Shown: one piece after another, positions 7,480 through 15,915 of the stretch | Layout of the letters: every line of letters begins with the position of its first letter | Numbering within the stretch: the stretch's first letter is position 1 | Source: an uncultured Scytonema sp. | GTDB taxonomy: Bacteria; Cyanobacteriota; Cyanobacteriia; Cyanobacteriales; Nostocaceae | Direction of reading: 5' to 3' | NCBI GenBank assembly: GCA_937873135.1 | Contig: CALMVQ010000166.1 | Location: 1 to 35,998 of the forward strand | DNA length: 35,998 bases | Position numbers and translations under genes: made by a program | Notes under the pieces: generated by a model | Told to the model about the DNA's origin: nothing | What the model saw: the letters and a program-made list of their open reading frames with translations, nothing else | Databases searched by the model: none

Positions 7480-7790
7480 ATACTACGCACGCTCCGACGC
7501 GGCAGTAACCAGATCTGAATCCAGAGCTTGTGAAACTTTGAATTTTCACAACTTTGTATTTCATTAAATTGAAAAATTACATAAAATATGCTAGAAACTA
7601 TTAAAAATAATGAAGAGCTACCAAGTATTAAGTTGATGTTATAATTAGGCAGGTGTCAGAAATCAATTGATAAATTCCGAAAATAAATGCGCTCTATATA
7701 TAAAATCTTTATTTAGGTACTCACTTGTTAAAAATGAATTTAAAAAGGAAAATACCCAATAATAAAAGTAACCCTCACTGGAGATGATTA
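7480..7790. other. Promoter-containing gap upstream of cysK
   Basis: AT-rich, no gene. As the leader of cysK it should carry that gene's promoter, but I see no specific operator that I would name. A Shine-Dalgarno (GGAG) lies at 7780-7783. Confidence 0.5.
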
Positions 7791-8750
7791 ATGAAAATTG
7801 CTCGTGATGTAACAGAACTGATTGGACGGACTCCTCTAGTTCAACTCAACAAAATTCCCCAAGCTGAGGGATGTCTTGCGAGGATTGTAATGAAACTCGA
7901 AGGCATGAACCCAGCGGCTTCGGTGAAAGACCGTATTGCTGCTAGTATGGTGCAAGCAGCAGAGGCAGATGGTAAGATTGAGCCAGGAAAAAGCATTTTA
8001 GTCGAACCTACCTCTGGTAATACAGGTATTGGACTTGCAATGGTAGCAGCAGCTCTTGGCTATCGGTTGATTTTGACAATGCCCGAAACTATGAGCACCG
8101 AACGGCGTGCTATGCTCAAGGCTTACGGTGCTTCTTTAGAATTGACACCAGGCGTTGAAGGAATGCGGGGAGCTATTCGCAAAGCTGAAGAAATTGTCGC
8201 CAAGACGGACAATGCTTATATGTTGCAACAATTCCGCAACCCAGCAAATCCAAAAGTTCACCGAGAAACCACTGCCGAAGAAATTTGGGAAGACACAGAT
8301 GGGGAAGTTGATATCCTCATTGCAGGTGTAGGTACTGGTGGAACGATTACTGGAGTTGCTGAAGTCATTAAACAACGCAAGCCAAGTTTTCAGGCGATCG
8401 CAATTGAACCCAGTAACAGTCCCATCCTTTCAGGTGGTCAACCAGGACCTCACAGAATTCAAGGGATTGGTGCCGGATTTGTCCCAGAGATTCTCCGCAC
8501 GGATTTCATTGATGAAGTGATCACCGTCAGCGATGAGCAATCGATGATATTTGGTCGGCGTTTGGCAAGGGAAGAAGGTCTGTTATCCGGTATATCTTCT
8601 GGAGCCGCTTTGTATGCCGCTATACAGGTAGGAAAACGTCCGGAAAATGCAGGTCGTCTAATCGTGATCATTCAGCCTTCGTTTGGCGAACGTTACCTCA
8701 GCACTCCCATGTTCCAAGATTTGGCCATGGAAACGGCGGCGGCTCGTTAG
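7791..8750 (+). CDS. cysK: Cysteine synthase A (O-acetylserine sulfhydrylase)
   Basis: A PLP enzyme that makes L-cysteine from O-acetylserine and sulfide. The 319 residues match the family. K46 in the segment [10 protein letters not shown] is the Schiff-base lysine; EPTSGNTG (72-79) is the substrate loop; GTGGTITG is the phosphate-binding loop; and the ISSGAAL segment is near the C-terminus. The start ATG has a GGAG ribosome binding site 7 nt upstream. It is monocistronic: a perfect hairpin follows at 8776-8804. No sulfate-assimilation gene is adjacent; the CysE-like gene at 21 kb belongs to the polysaccharide cluster. Confidence 0.95.
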   Translation: MKIARDVTELIGRTPLVQLNKIPQAEGCLARIVMKLEGMNPAASVKDRIAASMVQAAEADGKIEPGKSILVEPTSGNTGIGLAMVAAALGYRLILTMPETMSTERRAMLKAYGASLELTPGVEGMRGAIRKAEEIVAKTDNAYMLQQFRNPANPKVHRETTAEEIWEDTDGEVDILIAGVGTGGTITGVAEVIKQRKPSFQAIAIEPSNSPILSGGQPGPHRIQGIGAGFVPEILRTDFIDEVITVSDEQSMIFGRRLAREEGLLSGISSGAALYAAIQVGKRPENAGRLIVIIQPSFGERYLSTPMFQDLAMETAAAR

Positions 8751-8775
8751 AGGTGTAATTTTGTAGGATTGAGCC

Positions 8776-8804
8776 AACACCGCGCATTACAAATGCGCGG
8801 TGTT
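8776..8804 (+). terminator. Terminator-like hairpin after cysK
   Basis: AACACCGCGCATT (8776-8788) pairs perfectly with AATGCGCGGTGTT (8792-8804) with a 3-nt loop, 26 bp after the cysK stop. It is strong and GC-rich but has no long T-run. It is the likely 3' end of the cysK transcript. Confidence 0.65.
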
Positions 8805-8952
8805 AACTGGAAAGTCTAGGATTGTGACAACTCCACACACTGACAGGAGTACCTGTACAGTACGGGCTTCTTAAGGAAGCGTGTCATTAGCCTCAGTAAT
8901 TCGTTATGCAAGAATTACTACGTTTTCTAAGAATATATAGGTACTCCGTTGA

Positions 8953-9060
8953 TATCGGAAATTGCTATCCTCGACATCAGCGAACTAGAAATAGAGGATA
9001 ATAAACCAGTGGATAACTTCCAAAGTGAGAAGCAACAAAGGCTACTGGTAGAACCAATAG
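8953..9060 (+). pseudogene. Uma2-family endonuclease, N-terminal remnant
   Basis: The frame reads EIAILDISELEIEDNKPVDN followed by FQSEKQQRLLVEP. D-D.PVDN..SEKQQRLL.EPL is the N-terminus of one branch of cyanobacterial Uma2 (DUF820) proteins. After VEP the frame drifts into unrelated sequence, and no PD-(D/E)XK core is present. A gene fragment, unrelated at its ends to the complete Uma2 gene at 10461. Confidence 0.55.
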
Positions 9061-9080
9061 ATTGGTTTAAGCTAAGACAA

Positions 9081-9123
9081 GGCAGTGCGTTGTGGGAGTT
9101 CCCCTCCCAGTCCCGCAACTGCC
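9081..9123 (-). terminator. Imperfect hairpin beyond the aminotransferase gene
   Basis: GGCAGTGCGTTGTGGGA and TCCCGCAACTGCC form an imperfect stem 28 bp past the aminotransferase stop on the minus strand. Position and GC content suit a transcript end, but there is no T-run on that strand, so this is tentative. Confidence 0.35.
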
Positions 9124-9150
9124 GTGCAGACGAGCAAAGAAGCAAACATA

Positions 9151-10317
9151 TTACAGCAAAATTGTCTGCAAACCCTTTACTAATCTTTCTATCCCTTCTT
9201 TTGCAGTATCTTTTTGCAAAGCACCATAAGCGACGCGCAGATAACATCCATTATCCATCCCAAAGGTTGTACCGGGAATAACCGCCACAAGATGTTCTTT
9301 AATTAATCTTTCAACTAATTGAAAGCTATCTATATTAGTATGAACTTTGAGGAAAAAGTAAAAAGCGCCATCAGCAGGGGTAATTGTACACAAACCTTGT
9401 AGCCGGGTGAGATAATCTAGTACACTATATCGGACAAGGGAAATCGCTTCAATATTCCTGCTGAAATACTCCTCTTTTGCTTGCAGCGCCCCTAAAGCTG
9501 CATATTGGGAAACAACGGGGGGACAAATCAAAATCGTGTCCTGAATTTTTCTGACAGCAGTCAGTAGGCGTTTGGGAATCACCATGTAGCCGATGCGCCA
9601 ACTAGCAAAACCATAGGCTTTAGAAAGACTGTAAAGAGAAATGGTGCAGTCGCAACTTCCTGCAAATGCACCTGGAGAAACGTGCTTGACTCCGTTATAA
9701 GTGAAGTATTCGTAGGCTTCATCACTAATATGGTAGATACTGCGATCGCGACAGATTTGATTAACTTTCCGCAACGCCTCTTCTGAATACACGACTCCAG
9801 TCGGATTGTTTGGGGAAATTGTCACGACAGCCCGTGTTTTTGGGGTAATAGCATCGGCGATCGCCTCTGGGCGCAACTGGTAATTTTCATCCGTTCTTAC
9901 CAATACTGGATGACAACCCGCGATTGCAATCGCCATTTCATGATTGAAATAGTAAGGTGTATTCAGAATCACTTCATCGCCCACCGAGGTAATGGCGAGA
10001 ATAGAGTTCATAAACGCCATGTTACTGCCTGCGGTAACGACGATGCAGTTTTCCTCGTTAATTTCGATCCCGTTGAAGGCTTGCAATTTTGCTGCTAGTG
10101 CGGTTAGTAATGGGGGAATTCCCTCTACGGCTTTGTATAAATTATTAGTTGAATCTGCCAGAAACTTGGGCAAAAACTCTATGGCTTCTGGTGGAGGATT
10201 GTAAGAAACCACACCTTGTCCTAGAGAAATGGTACCGGGACAGCTTCTAATCAATTCTCCCACGACAGGAATGATTGGCGACTGCACCGCCTGCATACGA
10301 GAGATCAGAGATTCCAT
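9151..10317 (-). CDS. PLP-dependent aminotransferase, class I/II
   Basis: A fold-type I aminotransferase of the aspartate/aromatic aminotransferase group, 388 residues. SPNNPTG (168-174) is the cofactor-side loop, SDEAYEYF (198-205) holds the Asp and Tyr that contact PLP, K233 in SLSKAYGF is the Schiff-base lysine, R241 in WRIGY binds the phosphate, and the Arg in YLRVAYG near the C-terminus would bind the substrate carboxylate. Substrate specificity cannot be decided from the sequence. It is transcribed away from the Uma2 gene, with about 140 bp between their starts. Confidence 0.9.
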   Translation of the reverse strand: MESLISRMQAVQSPIIPVVGELIRSCPGTISLGQGVVSYNPPPEAIEFLPKFLADSTNNLYKAVEGIPPLLTALAAKLQAFNGIEINEENCIVVTAGSNMAFMNSILAITSVGDEVILNTPYYFNHEMAIAIAGCHPVLVRTDENYQLRPEAIADAITPKTRAVVTISPNNPTGVVYSEEALRKVNQICRDRSIYHISDEAYEYFTYNGVKHVSPGAFAGSCDCTISLYSLSKAYGFASWRIGYMVIPKRLLTAVRKIQDTILICPPVVSQYAALGALQAKEEYFSRNIEAISLVRYSVLDYLTRLQGLCTITPADGAFYFFLKVHTNIDSFQLVERLIKEHLVAVIPGTTFGMDNGCYLRVAYGALQKDTAKEGIERLVKGLQTILL

Positions 10318-10368
10318 GCGTTAGTAACACTCTTTGCGCTCATACAATTGTGCCTCAAAAGGTGAACA

Positions 10369-10384
10369 GAGAAACCGGGTTTCT
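10369..10384. repeat. Copy of the GAAACCGGGTTTCT repeat arm
   Basis: AGAAACCGGGTTTCTT repeats the left arm of the hairpin at 5153-5165. A poorer partner (AAACCGAGTTT) follows at about 10391, so the stem is degenerate here. It lies in the divergent promoter region between the aminotransferase and Uma2. Confidence 0.55.
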
Positions 10385-10460
10385 TCAACAAACCGAGTTT
10401 GGTGATAGCTGGTAAGAATAGCTAAAATACAATATATAATCTTTTTACTCTAAACGAACT

Positions 10461-11036
10461 ATGAACGCATTTACTATAGATTTCTCATCTGTAATTAAAC
10501 TAACCGACGACCAATTCTACGAACTTTGTCAGAAAAACTCTGATATAAAATTTGAACGCAATGCTCAGGGAGAACTTATTATAATGCCGCCAACAGGAGG
10601 AGAAACCGGAAACTGTAATGCTGAAATTACTATTGACTTTGGAATATGGAATCGACAAATTAAGTTAGGTAAAGTCTTTGATTCCTCCACTGGCTTTAAA
10701 CTCCCTAATGGCGCAGATCGTTCACCAGATGTGGCTTGGATTAAACAAGAAAGATGGGATGCTCTTACCCCCGCACAAAAGGAGAAGTTTCCCCCTATTT
10801 CTCCTGATTTTGTCTTAGAGTTAATGTCCCCGACTGATACTTTACAAAAGACACAAGAAAAAATGCAAGAATACATGGAGAATCAAGTAAAACTCGGTTG
10901 GTTGATTGATAGAAAAACACGACGAGTAGAAATATACCGCCAGGGCAAAGAAGTCGAAGTTTTAGAATCGCCAACAGAACTATCAGGAGAAGATGTCTTA
11001 CCAGGCTTTGTTCTTAAGATGCAGATTGTTTTTTGA
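10461..11036 (+). CDS. Uma2 family protein (PD-(D/E)XK endonuclease fold)
   Basis: A 191-residue Uma2/DUF820 protein, a restriction-endonuclease-fold family greatly expanded in cyanobacteria and of unclear physiological role. Seen in order: the helical opening KLTDDQFYELCQKN, the strand ERNAQGELIIMPPTGGETGN, the active-site strand DRSPDVAWI with its Asp, then SPDFVLELMSPTDTL (catalytic Glu of E-x-K type) and the helix EKMQEYMENQVKLGWLID, then EIYRQGKEVEVL and LPGFVL at the end. It is full length and all expected acidic positions are present, so likely intact. Confidence 0.88.
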   Translation: MNAFTIDFSSVIKLTDDQFYELCQKNSDIKFERNAQGELIIMPPTGGETGNCNAEITIDFGIWNRQIKLGKVFDSSTGFKLPNGADRSPDVAWIKQERWDALTPAQKEKFPPISPDFVLELMSPTDTLQKTQEKMQEYMENQVKLGWLIDRKTRRVEIYRQGKEVEVLESPTELSGEDVLPGFVLKMQIVF

Positions 11037-11178
11037 GGGTAAAATCAGATCTTGCACCTAGAAATTTGGAGGTCAATTTCTTGACTAAGTGCCAAATCTT
11101 TCAGTCGTTCAATGTCTTGTAAAATCAGGTATAAGTACTAATTGTGGAAATATAGCTTTGAATACAATTTCTGCCTTT

Positions 11179-11478
11179 TTAAGGGAGTCGCCGCAGGCGT
11201 TCCGGTTCAAAGGTTATGGCGGCATAAAGTCTGATCCGAACCGTATTGACTGCGGTCTGGGGATTCATGCGTCCCTCAACTTGTTTTACCCAATTAATTA
11301 TAGTTGTCTGATAGCGAAGCGATCTTCTCCCAAAGGGAGACGCTGCGCGAACGAGTCCGCGAGCGTCTGAACTCATGAAATAGCGTGCGATAGCTCGGAA
11401 TCCCCCGCTATTAACGCCTGCTTTAAATTCTGCAAGTATGCAGTTAATTGAATGTTTTTGGTAATGGGCTATAGACAT
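11179..11478 (-). pseudogene. Decayed reading frame with an in-frame repeat insertion
   Basis: The frame gives a protein-like start (SIAHYQKHSINCILAEFKAG, then NSGGFRAIARYFM), an Arg/Ser-rich stretch (ARGLVRAASPFGRRSLRYQ), and a protein-like end (TIINWVKQVEGRMNPQTAVN, then VRIRLYAAITFEPERLRRLP). The middle corresponds to DNA with TCTCCCAAAGGGAGACGC and GCTGCGCGAACG, a short interspersed repeat of filamentous cyanobacteria, which appears to have entered without shifting the frame. The frame ends soon after, next to another repeat-like GCCGCAGGCGTTC. I do not recognise the family. Probably a broken gene. Confidence 0.4.
11315..11372. repeat. Short interspersed repeat with TCTCCCAAAGGGAGA palindrome
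   Basis: GCGAAGCGATCTTCTCCCAA and the following GGGAGACGCTGCGCGAACG, GTCCGCGAGCGTC form a GC-rich block inside otherwise AT-rich DNA. A related TCTCCCTTTGGGAGA palindrome is found at about 33284-33299. Blocks like this are dispersed through Nostocales genomes. Confidence 0.55.
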
Positions 11479-11645
11479 CTATAAATTGACGACCACGCAT
11501 GACACAACTGTGATTCTGTTTACTTCTCAATTTCTCATTTTTAATGATATCCGTATATTTGCAGTATAGGAAATACACAGTGTAAAAACTCGATTCATCT
11601 TTATAGCAACGCCCTTTTTTTGTAACTTAAATGTAACAAGTTAAT

Positions 11646-11659
11646 GTAACCTTGATTAC
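11646..11659. promoter_or_regulatory. NtcA-type palindrome GTA-N8-TAC (weak)
   Basis: GTAACCTTGATTAC fits the NtcA consensus exactly and overlaps the last of three TGTAAC direct repeats. A TAN3T hexamer (TACTTT, 11687) lies 28 bp on, somewhat beyond the usual spacing. The nearest intact gene is 1.3 kb downstream, and such a short motif is expected several times by chance in 36 kb. Confidence 0.2.
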
Positions 11660-12359
11660 AAAAAATTATACATTTCCTACCTTTCCTACTTTTTCTATTA
11701 ACGGGTTAGTTGTTACTCGTCGTCTGTAAGGTCGGTAAAATATAGCCTTTAAATTCTACATCGAAATAAAAATAAACAGCAATTTCAGTAAATCGAAAAA
11801 TTTTCCCAAGTGGGCTCGCTCTGTTGGAAAAAAGTTTTTAATCTAATGTTCTATATTGAAAATAATGCTGTAATATGAACAAATAAGTTAGCTGATGCGA
11901 GTAAATATACCAATGGTGTAATATGTCTCGCAAAAGACTACTGGACATATAACAATTTGACTAGCTACACCTATGTGTAGGTTAAACAGTTGGTTGTTTA
12001 TACCGTTTCTATATCAAGATGCATATAAAGGACTTCACTGCCTACGATACTTCCTCTTAATTAAGGGAATGTTAGGAGGGGTAACAATAATTTGCAGCTT
12101 CATAGAGAAGTGGTATTAGGCATAAGTTAGGCTTCGAGGGAATATTTGCTCTTAGGTTCTCCTCAGAGTGTACTGATATTATGAATTTGACTTGTTTGCA
12201 TTAAGGTGTCATCTACAAATAACTTTGAGCAAAAATTTGAAGTAGCATGTTTTAGCTGCTGTAAGTTAGAAGTTGTTTCAACTTGCGATCTCAGATCCGT
12301 CAAAGTTACCTTTTTTGCTATGGGTGGTGTATTTATCAGTGAGGTTAAATTGCACAGCT

Positions 12360-12470
12360 ATGTGTGACCGAAATCGAAAACGCTTAAAACGACAGGATAT
12401 CTATTGTCTGCTTGATGGATGCGCTCTCCCAGGATGGGTGGATATAGCAGCAAGGATTTCCCGTATGTAG
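12360..12470 (+). pseudogene. Truncated copy of the Cys-rich gene at 12964
   Basis: CDRNRKRLKRQDIYCLLDGC is a clear relative of the N-terminus of the gene at 12964 (CDQNRKRSERRAIDCQMHEC). The copy ends after 36 codons in unrelated sequence (ALPGWVDIAARISRM). The leader is also shared: both have a T-rich block, then GGTGGTGTATTTA or TGTGGTGTATTTA, then GAGGTT. Relative to the second copy one extra base between the aligned start and the TGTGAC core puts the aligned start out of frame, so only the ATG at 12360 could be used. It is a partial tandem duplicate in decay. Confidence 0.6.
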
Positions 12471-12963
12471 CTTAAGAAATAGATGGGAAGTATTAAGATA
12501 TGTATAGTTTGATTGCTCAATAAATGCACAGATGCTGTATTCTGAGAATCAAAGATCACTACTGAGGAAAAAATTGACAATTGCTGTATCACTACTGTGT
12601 AATAGTGCCAGCTTTGATATTTAAGGCTTAAAATAAGCTTTAATAGTCTTTTTTTGAATCTCAATCGCTCCTCAGAATGTCAATAGACATTCAGGCTGAA
12701 GCGTACATTGCAACAGGGTGTTTTCAAACATATAGCTTCTTATGGTAAGAAAGCTGAAAAATCAGGTGTTAGCTGTTGTTGAGCCATAAGACACAAGTTA
12801 TTTAAATACTGACAGTACAAAAAAGGTTTTCAGACTCTGATCTGCTAGTTCTACATTTAACTGCTATCAGATAGCTGATTGTTGAAGCGTAAAGTTGCGC
12901 TTTCAGTCCTGCTGTCACCTTTTTTTACTGCCTGTGGTGTATTTACCAATTACGGAGGTTGAA
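12471..12963. other. Gap between the truncated and full copies
   Basis: AT-rich with no gene on either strand. The last 70 bp (about 12890-12963) are the leader of the next gene and resemble the leader of the truncated copy. It probably contains the promoter for the first genes of the polysaccharide cluster. Confidence 0.5.
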
Positions 12964-13272
12964 GTGCATAGAAGGTGTGACCAAAATCGGAAACGCTCAG
13001 AACGACGAGCGATTGACTGTCAGATGCATGAATGTTCTATTCATAGCGTGAGTCAAAAGTATTCATTATTTACTAATTCCACCGAACCATCCCAATACAT
13101 AGAAGCCAGCAGACAAAATACTCTAATGTTGGTGGTGAGTAAAACTGTAGTTGATGACAAAAGTGAATGGTTGCAAGCATTTTGGTGTGATGAGTGTCAA
13201 GAAACGACATGGGATCAAGTTCACAAGGATTATGATTCTATTTATAAGGTGTTAGTAGCATCACCAAAATAG
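12964..13272 (+). CDS. Small Cys-rich conserved cyanobacterial protein
   Basis: A 102-residue protein starting at GTG 12964, with a GGAGG ribosome binding site 6 nt upstream. The frame is open further upstream but without a start that has such a site. The N-terminus HRRCDQNRKRSERRAIDC leads to MHECSIHSVSQKYSLF, and the C-terminal half has LMLVVSKT..., then EWLQAFWCDECQETTWDQVH. The paired Cys residues (C...C...C in the first part; WCDEC) suggest a zinc-ribbon-like fold. I recall homologues encoded next to WecG/exopolysaccharide genes in other cyanobacteria. The role is unknown; position suggests a link to the cluster it precedes by 49 bp. Confidence 0.75.
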   Translation: MHRRCDQNRKRSERRAIDCQMHECSIHSVSQKYSLFTNSTEPSQYIEASRQNTLMLVVSKTVVDDKSEWLQAFWCDECQETTWDQVHKDYDSIYKVLVASPK

Positions 13273-13321
13273 CTACAAGGTCACTAACACAGAATGTCGG
13301 TGTCATTGAACTCATATCTAT

Positions 13322-14488
13322 ATGCTTAAAAACTCCTCACTGAGTAGGCGTTGTTTTTTACATGTTAGTCTCTCTGGTTTGGCTGGAGCGACCGCTGTAG
13401 CAGTGGGAAAAAATCGGTACTTAATGTACCCCTGCCAAGCGCTTGACAAACCAAAAAGAGATTTTGAAGTGCATGGTCTAGCTCCTTTAAGAAAGCGTGC
13501 TGCAGCTAAGGGCTTAATTTATGGCGCAGCTTCTATGCAAGATTATCTTGTGTCAGACAAAAATTTAGAGGCTAGCTTGAAGAGCGAGTGCAACATCCTA
13601 GTGCCGGAAAACGAGCTTAAGTGGGACTTTTTGCGCCCTGCTCCAAATAAGTTTGACTTTACTAGAGGCGATTGGTTAGCTCAATTTGCTATTCGTAACG
13701 GTATGCTGTTTCGAGGACATACTTTAGTCTGGCATCAGCAGCAGCCTCAATGGTTTAAAGAAGTAGTTAACCGCCAAAATGCAGAAAAATTTTTGGTGGA
13801 ACATATTACAACTGTGACCAAACACTACGCTGGTCAAATGCACTCTTGGGATGTAGTCAATGAGGCTATTGAGCCAAATGATGGACTAAAGGGAGGCTGG
13901 CGGCGAAGTCCTTGGTTTGAGTTTTTAGGTTCAGATTATATAGAGCTTGCCTATCAAGTTGCTGCACAAGCCGATCCCAAAGCTATGTTGGTCTACAACG
14001 AAAATGATTTGGAGTATGACACACCTAAACATGAAACCAAAAGAACTATTGTTCTGAAACTACTAGAGCGTTTGAAATCTAGAGGAACACCAATTCATGC
14101 TCTAGGTGTCCAGTCTCATTTGATGGGTCATGAAACCCATTTTAATCCTAAAAAACTCAGGAGTTTTCTTTCTAATGTTGCCAGCCTTGGTCTGAAAATT
14201 CTCGTTACCGAACTAGATGTAATAGACCAACAATTACCTTCTTCTACATATGAGCGCGATCGCATTGTTGCCGCTCGTTATGAAGACTATCTTTCAGTCG
14301 TGCTAGATGAGCGAGCAGTCATTGCAGTCTTAACTTGGGGATTAAGCGATAGACGTACCTGGCTTTCAATGTTTACTCCCCGCTCAGATAAAACACCAGT
14401 GCGTCCTTTACCACTGGACTCAAACCTCCAACGTAAAGTGGCATGGAATGCTATGGCAAGAGCATTTGACCATGCTCCAAAACGTTAG
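13322..14488 (+). CDS. GH10 endo-1,4-beta-xylanase-like glycosidase with Tat-like leader
   Basis: A 388-residue glycoside hydrolase family 10 protein. The N-terminus SLSRRCFLHVSLSGLAGA is a twin-arginine type leader, implying export of a folded enzyme. The TIM barrel shows ENELKWD (96-102), RGHTLVWH (131-138), WDVVNEA with the acid/base Glu at about 181, and VTELDV with the nucleophile Glu at about 298; WGLSDRRTW near the C-terminus is the usual last substrate-binding segment. Both catalytic residues are present, so it should be active. Being in the polysaccharide cluster, it probably trims or releases the cluster's own polymer rather than plant xylan; that is an inference. STAS follows after 36 bp. 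Confidence 0.9.
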   Translation: MLKNSSLSRRCFLHVSLSGLAGATAVAVGKNRYLMYPCQALDKPKRDFEVHGLAPLRKRAAAKGLIYGAASMQDYLVSDKNLEASLKSECNILVPENELKWDFLRPAPNKFDFTRGDWLAQFAIRNGMLFRGHTLVWHQQQPQWFKEVVNRQNAEKFLVEHITTVTKHYAGQMHSWDVVNEAIEPNDGLKGGWRRSPWFEFLGSDYIELAYQVAAQADPKAMLVYNENDLEYDTPKHETKRTIVLKLLERLKSRGTPIHALGVQSHLMGHETHFNPKKLRSFLSNVASLGLKILVTELDVIDQQLPSSTYERDRIVAARYEDYLSVVLDERAVIAVLTWGLSDRRTWLSMFTPRSDKTPVRPLPLDSNLQRKVAWNAMARAFDHAPKR

Positions 14489-14524
14489 TCCTTCGATCAT
14501 ACTTTTAAGGACAAGATTCAAATT

Positions 14525-14860
14525 ATGGAAAACACACTTGTTGATCCAAAGATTACAGTAATTCAACCCCAACGTTCTCTAAATGTAGCAAATGCATTGG
14601 AATTTGAGCGCGAACTAGTAACAGCCTTACGACAAAACTACTGTTCTGTATTGCTAGTAGATTTAGAGCAAGTAGAATTTATAGACAGCTCTGGATTGAT
14701 AGCGTTGATGTCTGGATTGAAATTGGCTCGATGCTTGGGGAAGCGCTTGAGTCTTTGCTCTGTTTCACCGCAACTTAAAATCATTTTTGAAGTTAGCCGA
14801 CTCGATAAAGTATTTGATATAGCTGAAGGCTACAACGAAGCTCTTCTAGTCAGTTTGTAG
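14525..14860 (+). CDS. STAS-domain anti-anti-sigma factor-like protein
   Basis: A 111-residue single STAS domain of the SpoIIAA/RsbV type. The core LLVDLEQVEFIDSSGLIALM contains DSSGL at 54-58, which holds the phosphoacceptor serine in this family. The following KLARCLGKRLSLC, VSPQLKIIFEVSRLDKVFDI is the typical second half. Such proteins release a sigma factor or other partner depending on phosphorylation; no cognate kinase or phosphatase is in the window. Being between the xylanase and the WecG-type gene, it probably regulates polysaccharide production, as STAS genes do in several cyanobacterial clusters. AAGGA lies upstream of the ATG. Confidence 0.9.
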   Translation: MENTLVDPKITVIQPQRSLNVANALEFERELVTALRQNYCSVLLVDLEQVEFIDSSGLIALMSGLKLARCLGKRLSLCSVSPQLKIIFEVSRLDKVFDIAEGYNEALLVSL

Positions 14861-14949
14861 TTTGTACTGGGCACTCACCCTACTATTAGCTTTTTACTAA
14901 AAACTGAAAGTGACAACATCCAAGTATTTACAACCGAGGAACTATCCGA

Positions 14950-15738
14950 ATGAAAAAGTTTGAGGAAGAAGTCTTACTAGGAACTAGGTTTCATAAAGTC
15001 AAAGTTAATGAACTGATTGATTTCATTGTAAAATCAGCCAAACTTCCGAAGAAAACAACCATAGGTCACTTAAACGTTCGGGGAATGAACTTTGCCTACG
15101 AACTACCTTGGTATAAAGATTTTATGAATAAATCCGATTTGGTATTCTGCGATGGATTTGGTGTTTTATTAGGCGCGAAACTCTGCGGATGTCGTGTTAA
15201 TTCATCTCATCGTATGACCTGTCCAGATTACATTGAGGATTTAGCACTAGCTTGCGAACAGGAAAATGTCTCCTTGTTCCTGTTAGCTGGTAAGCCAGGT
15301 ACGGTAGATAAAGCGATCACTAAACTAAAGGCGATCGCACCAAATTTAAAAGTGAAAGGACATCACGGTTATTTTAAGAAGTCTGGTGAGGAAAATGAAT
15401 CGGCGCTCAAACAAATTAATGAATTTAAGCCAGATGTTTTGTATATTGGCTTTGGTATGCCGCTACAAGAAAATTGGATTGTGAATAATTTAGAGCATAT
15501 AGAGGCAAAAGTATTTCTCCCACTAGGTGCATGTCTTGATTTTTATACTGGCGCTGTCTACAGGGGTCCGCGCTGGATGACCAGTTGCGGACTAGAGTGG
15601 TTAACACGATTGGTAACAGAACCACTACGCTTGTGGGAACGTTATGTGATTGGCAATCCGCTGTTTCTTTATCGTGTCCTACAGGAACGGGTTACAAAAA
15701 ATTTAAAAAAGCGCTCCCGACGATTTTCACAATACTGA
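14950..15738 (+). CDS. WecG/TagA/CpsF-family glycosyltransferase (GT26)
   Basis: Family members transfer an N-acetylmannosamine or related sugar to a lipid-linked acceptor as the second step in wall or exopolymer synthesis. The 262 residues show the family in order: GHLNVRGMNFAYE, DLVFCDGFGV with the likely catalytic Asp, the SSHRMTCPDYI segment, LFLLAGKPGTVDKA, HHGYF, PDVLYIGFGMPLQENW, and GACLDFYTGAVYRGPRWM followed by GLEWLTRLVTEP and R-rich C-terminus that contacts the membrane. It is complete. GAGGA serves as ribosome binding site. The exact sugar cannot be told. Confidence 0.9.
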   Translation: MKKFEEEVLLGTRFHKVKVNELIDFIVKSAKLPKKTTIGHLNVRGMNFAYELPWYKDFMNKSDLVFCDGFGVLLGAKLCGCRVNSSHRMTCPDYIEDLALACEQENVSLFLLAGKPGTVDKAITKLKAIAPNLKVKGHHGYFKKSGEENESALKQINEFKPDVLYIGFGMPLQENWIVNNLEHIEAKVFLPLGACLDFYTGAVYRGPRWMTSCGLEWLTRLVTEPLRLWERYVIGNPLFLYRVLQERVTKNLKKRSRRFSQY

Positions 15739-15757
15739 TTTATAGGCAGTAAACAAC

Positions 15758-15806
15758 CTAGTACAACAAGGCAAAAGTAAAAAGTAAAAAGTAAAAAGAA
15801 AGAACC
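15758..15806 (+). repeat. Dispersed repeat, copy 2, with AAAAGTA heptamers
   Basis: CTAGTACAACAAGGCAAAAG runs into tandem AAAAGTA heptamers (about 3.5 units, 15774-15799) and GAAAGAACC. The head matches copy 1 at 6698. It sits between the WecG-type gene and the priming transferase and could be an unstable tract in the middle of the cluster. Confidence 0.75.
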
Positions 15807-15915
15807 TTATTTTGTAAGGGTTTTAACTATTTCAGATGGGTGGTTTATTTCCGCCGATCTGGACTAGGTCAAATTCAGAAATTTAGCTAGCAGAAATACA
15901 GGGGTAATCAGAATC

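Larger units (their letters stand above)
11037..12359. other. Long gene-poor region
   Basis: About 1.3 kb with no intact gene. The first part contains a decayed minus-strand frame (11179-11478) carrying an inserted repeat. The rest is AT-rich and includes three TGTAAC direct repeats (11621, 11632, 11645), one of which starts a GTA-N8-TAC palindrome. From about 12270 the sequence is related to the leader of the gene at 12964. Confidence 0.6.

Noticed and set aside
11646-11659. Strong claim of an NtcA-regulated promoter
   Set aside because: A six-base consensus occurs often by chance in 36 kb, and no gene starts at a suitable distance; kept only as a weak site.
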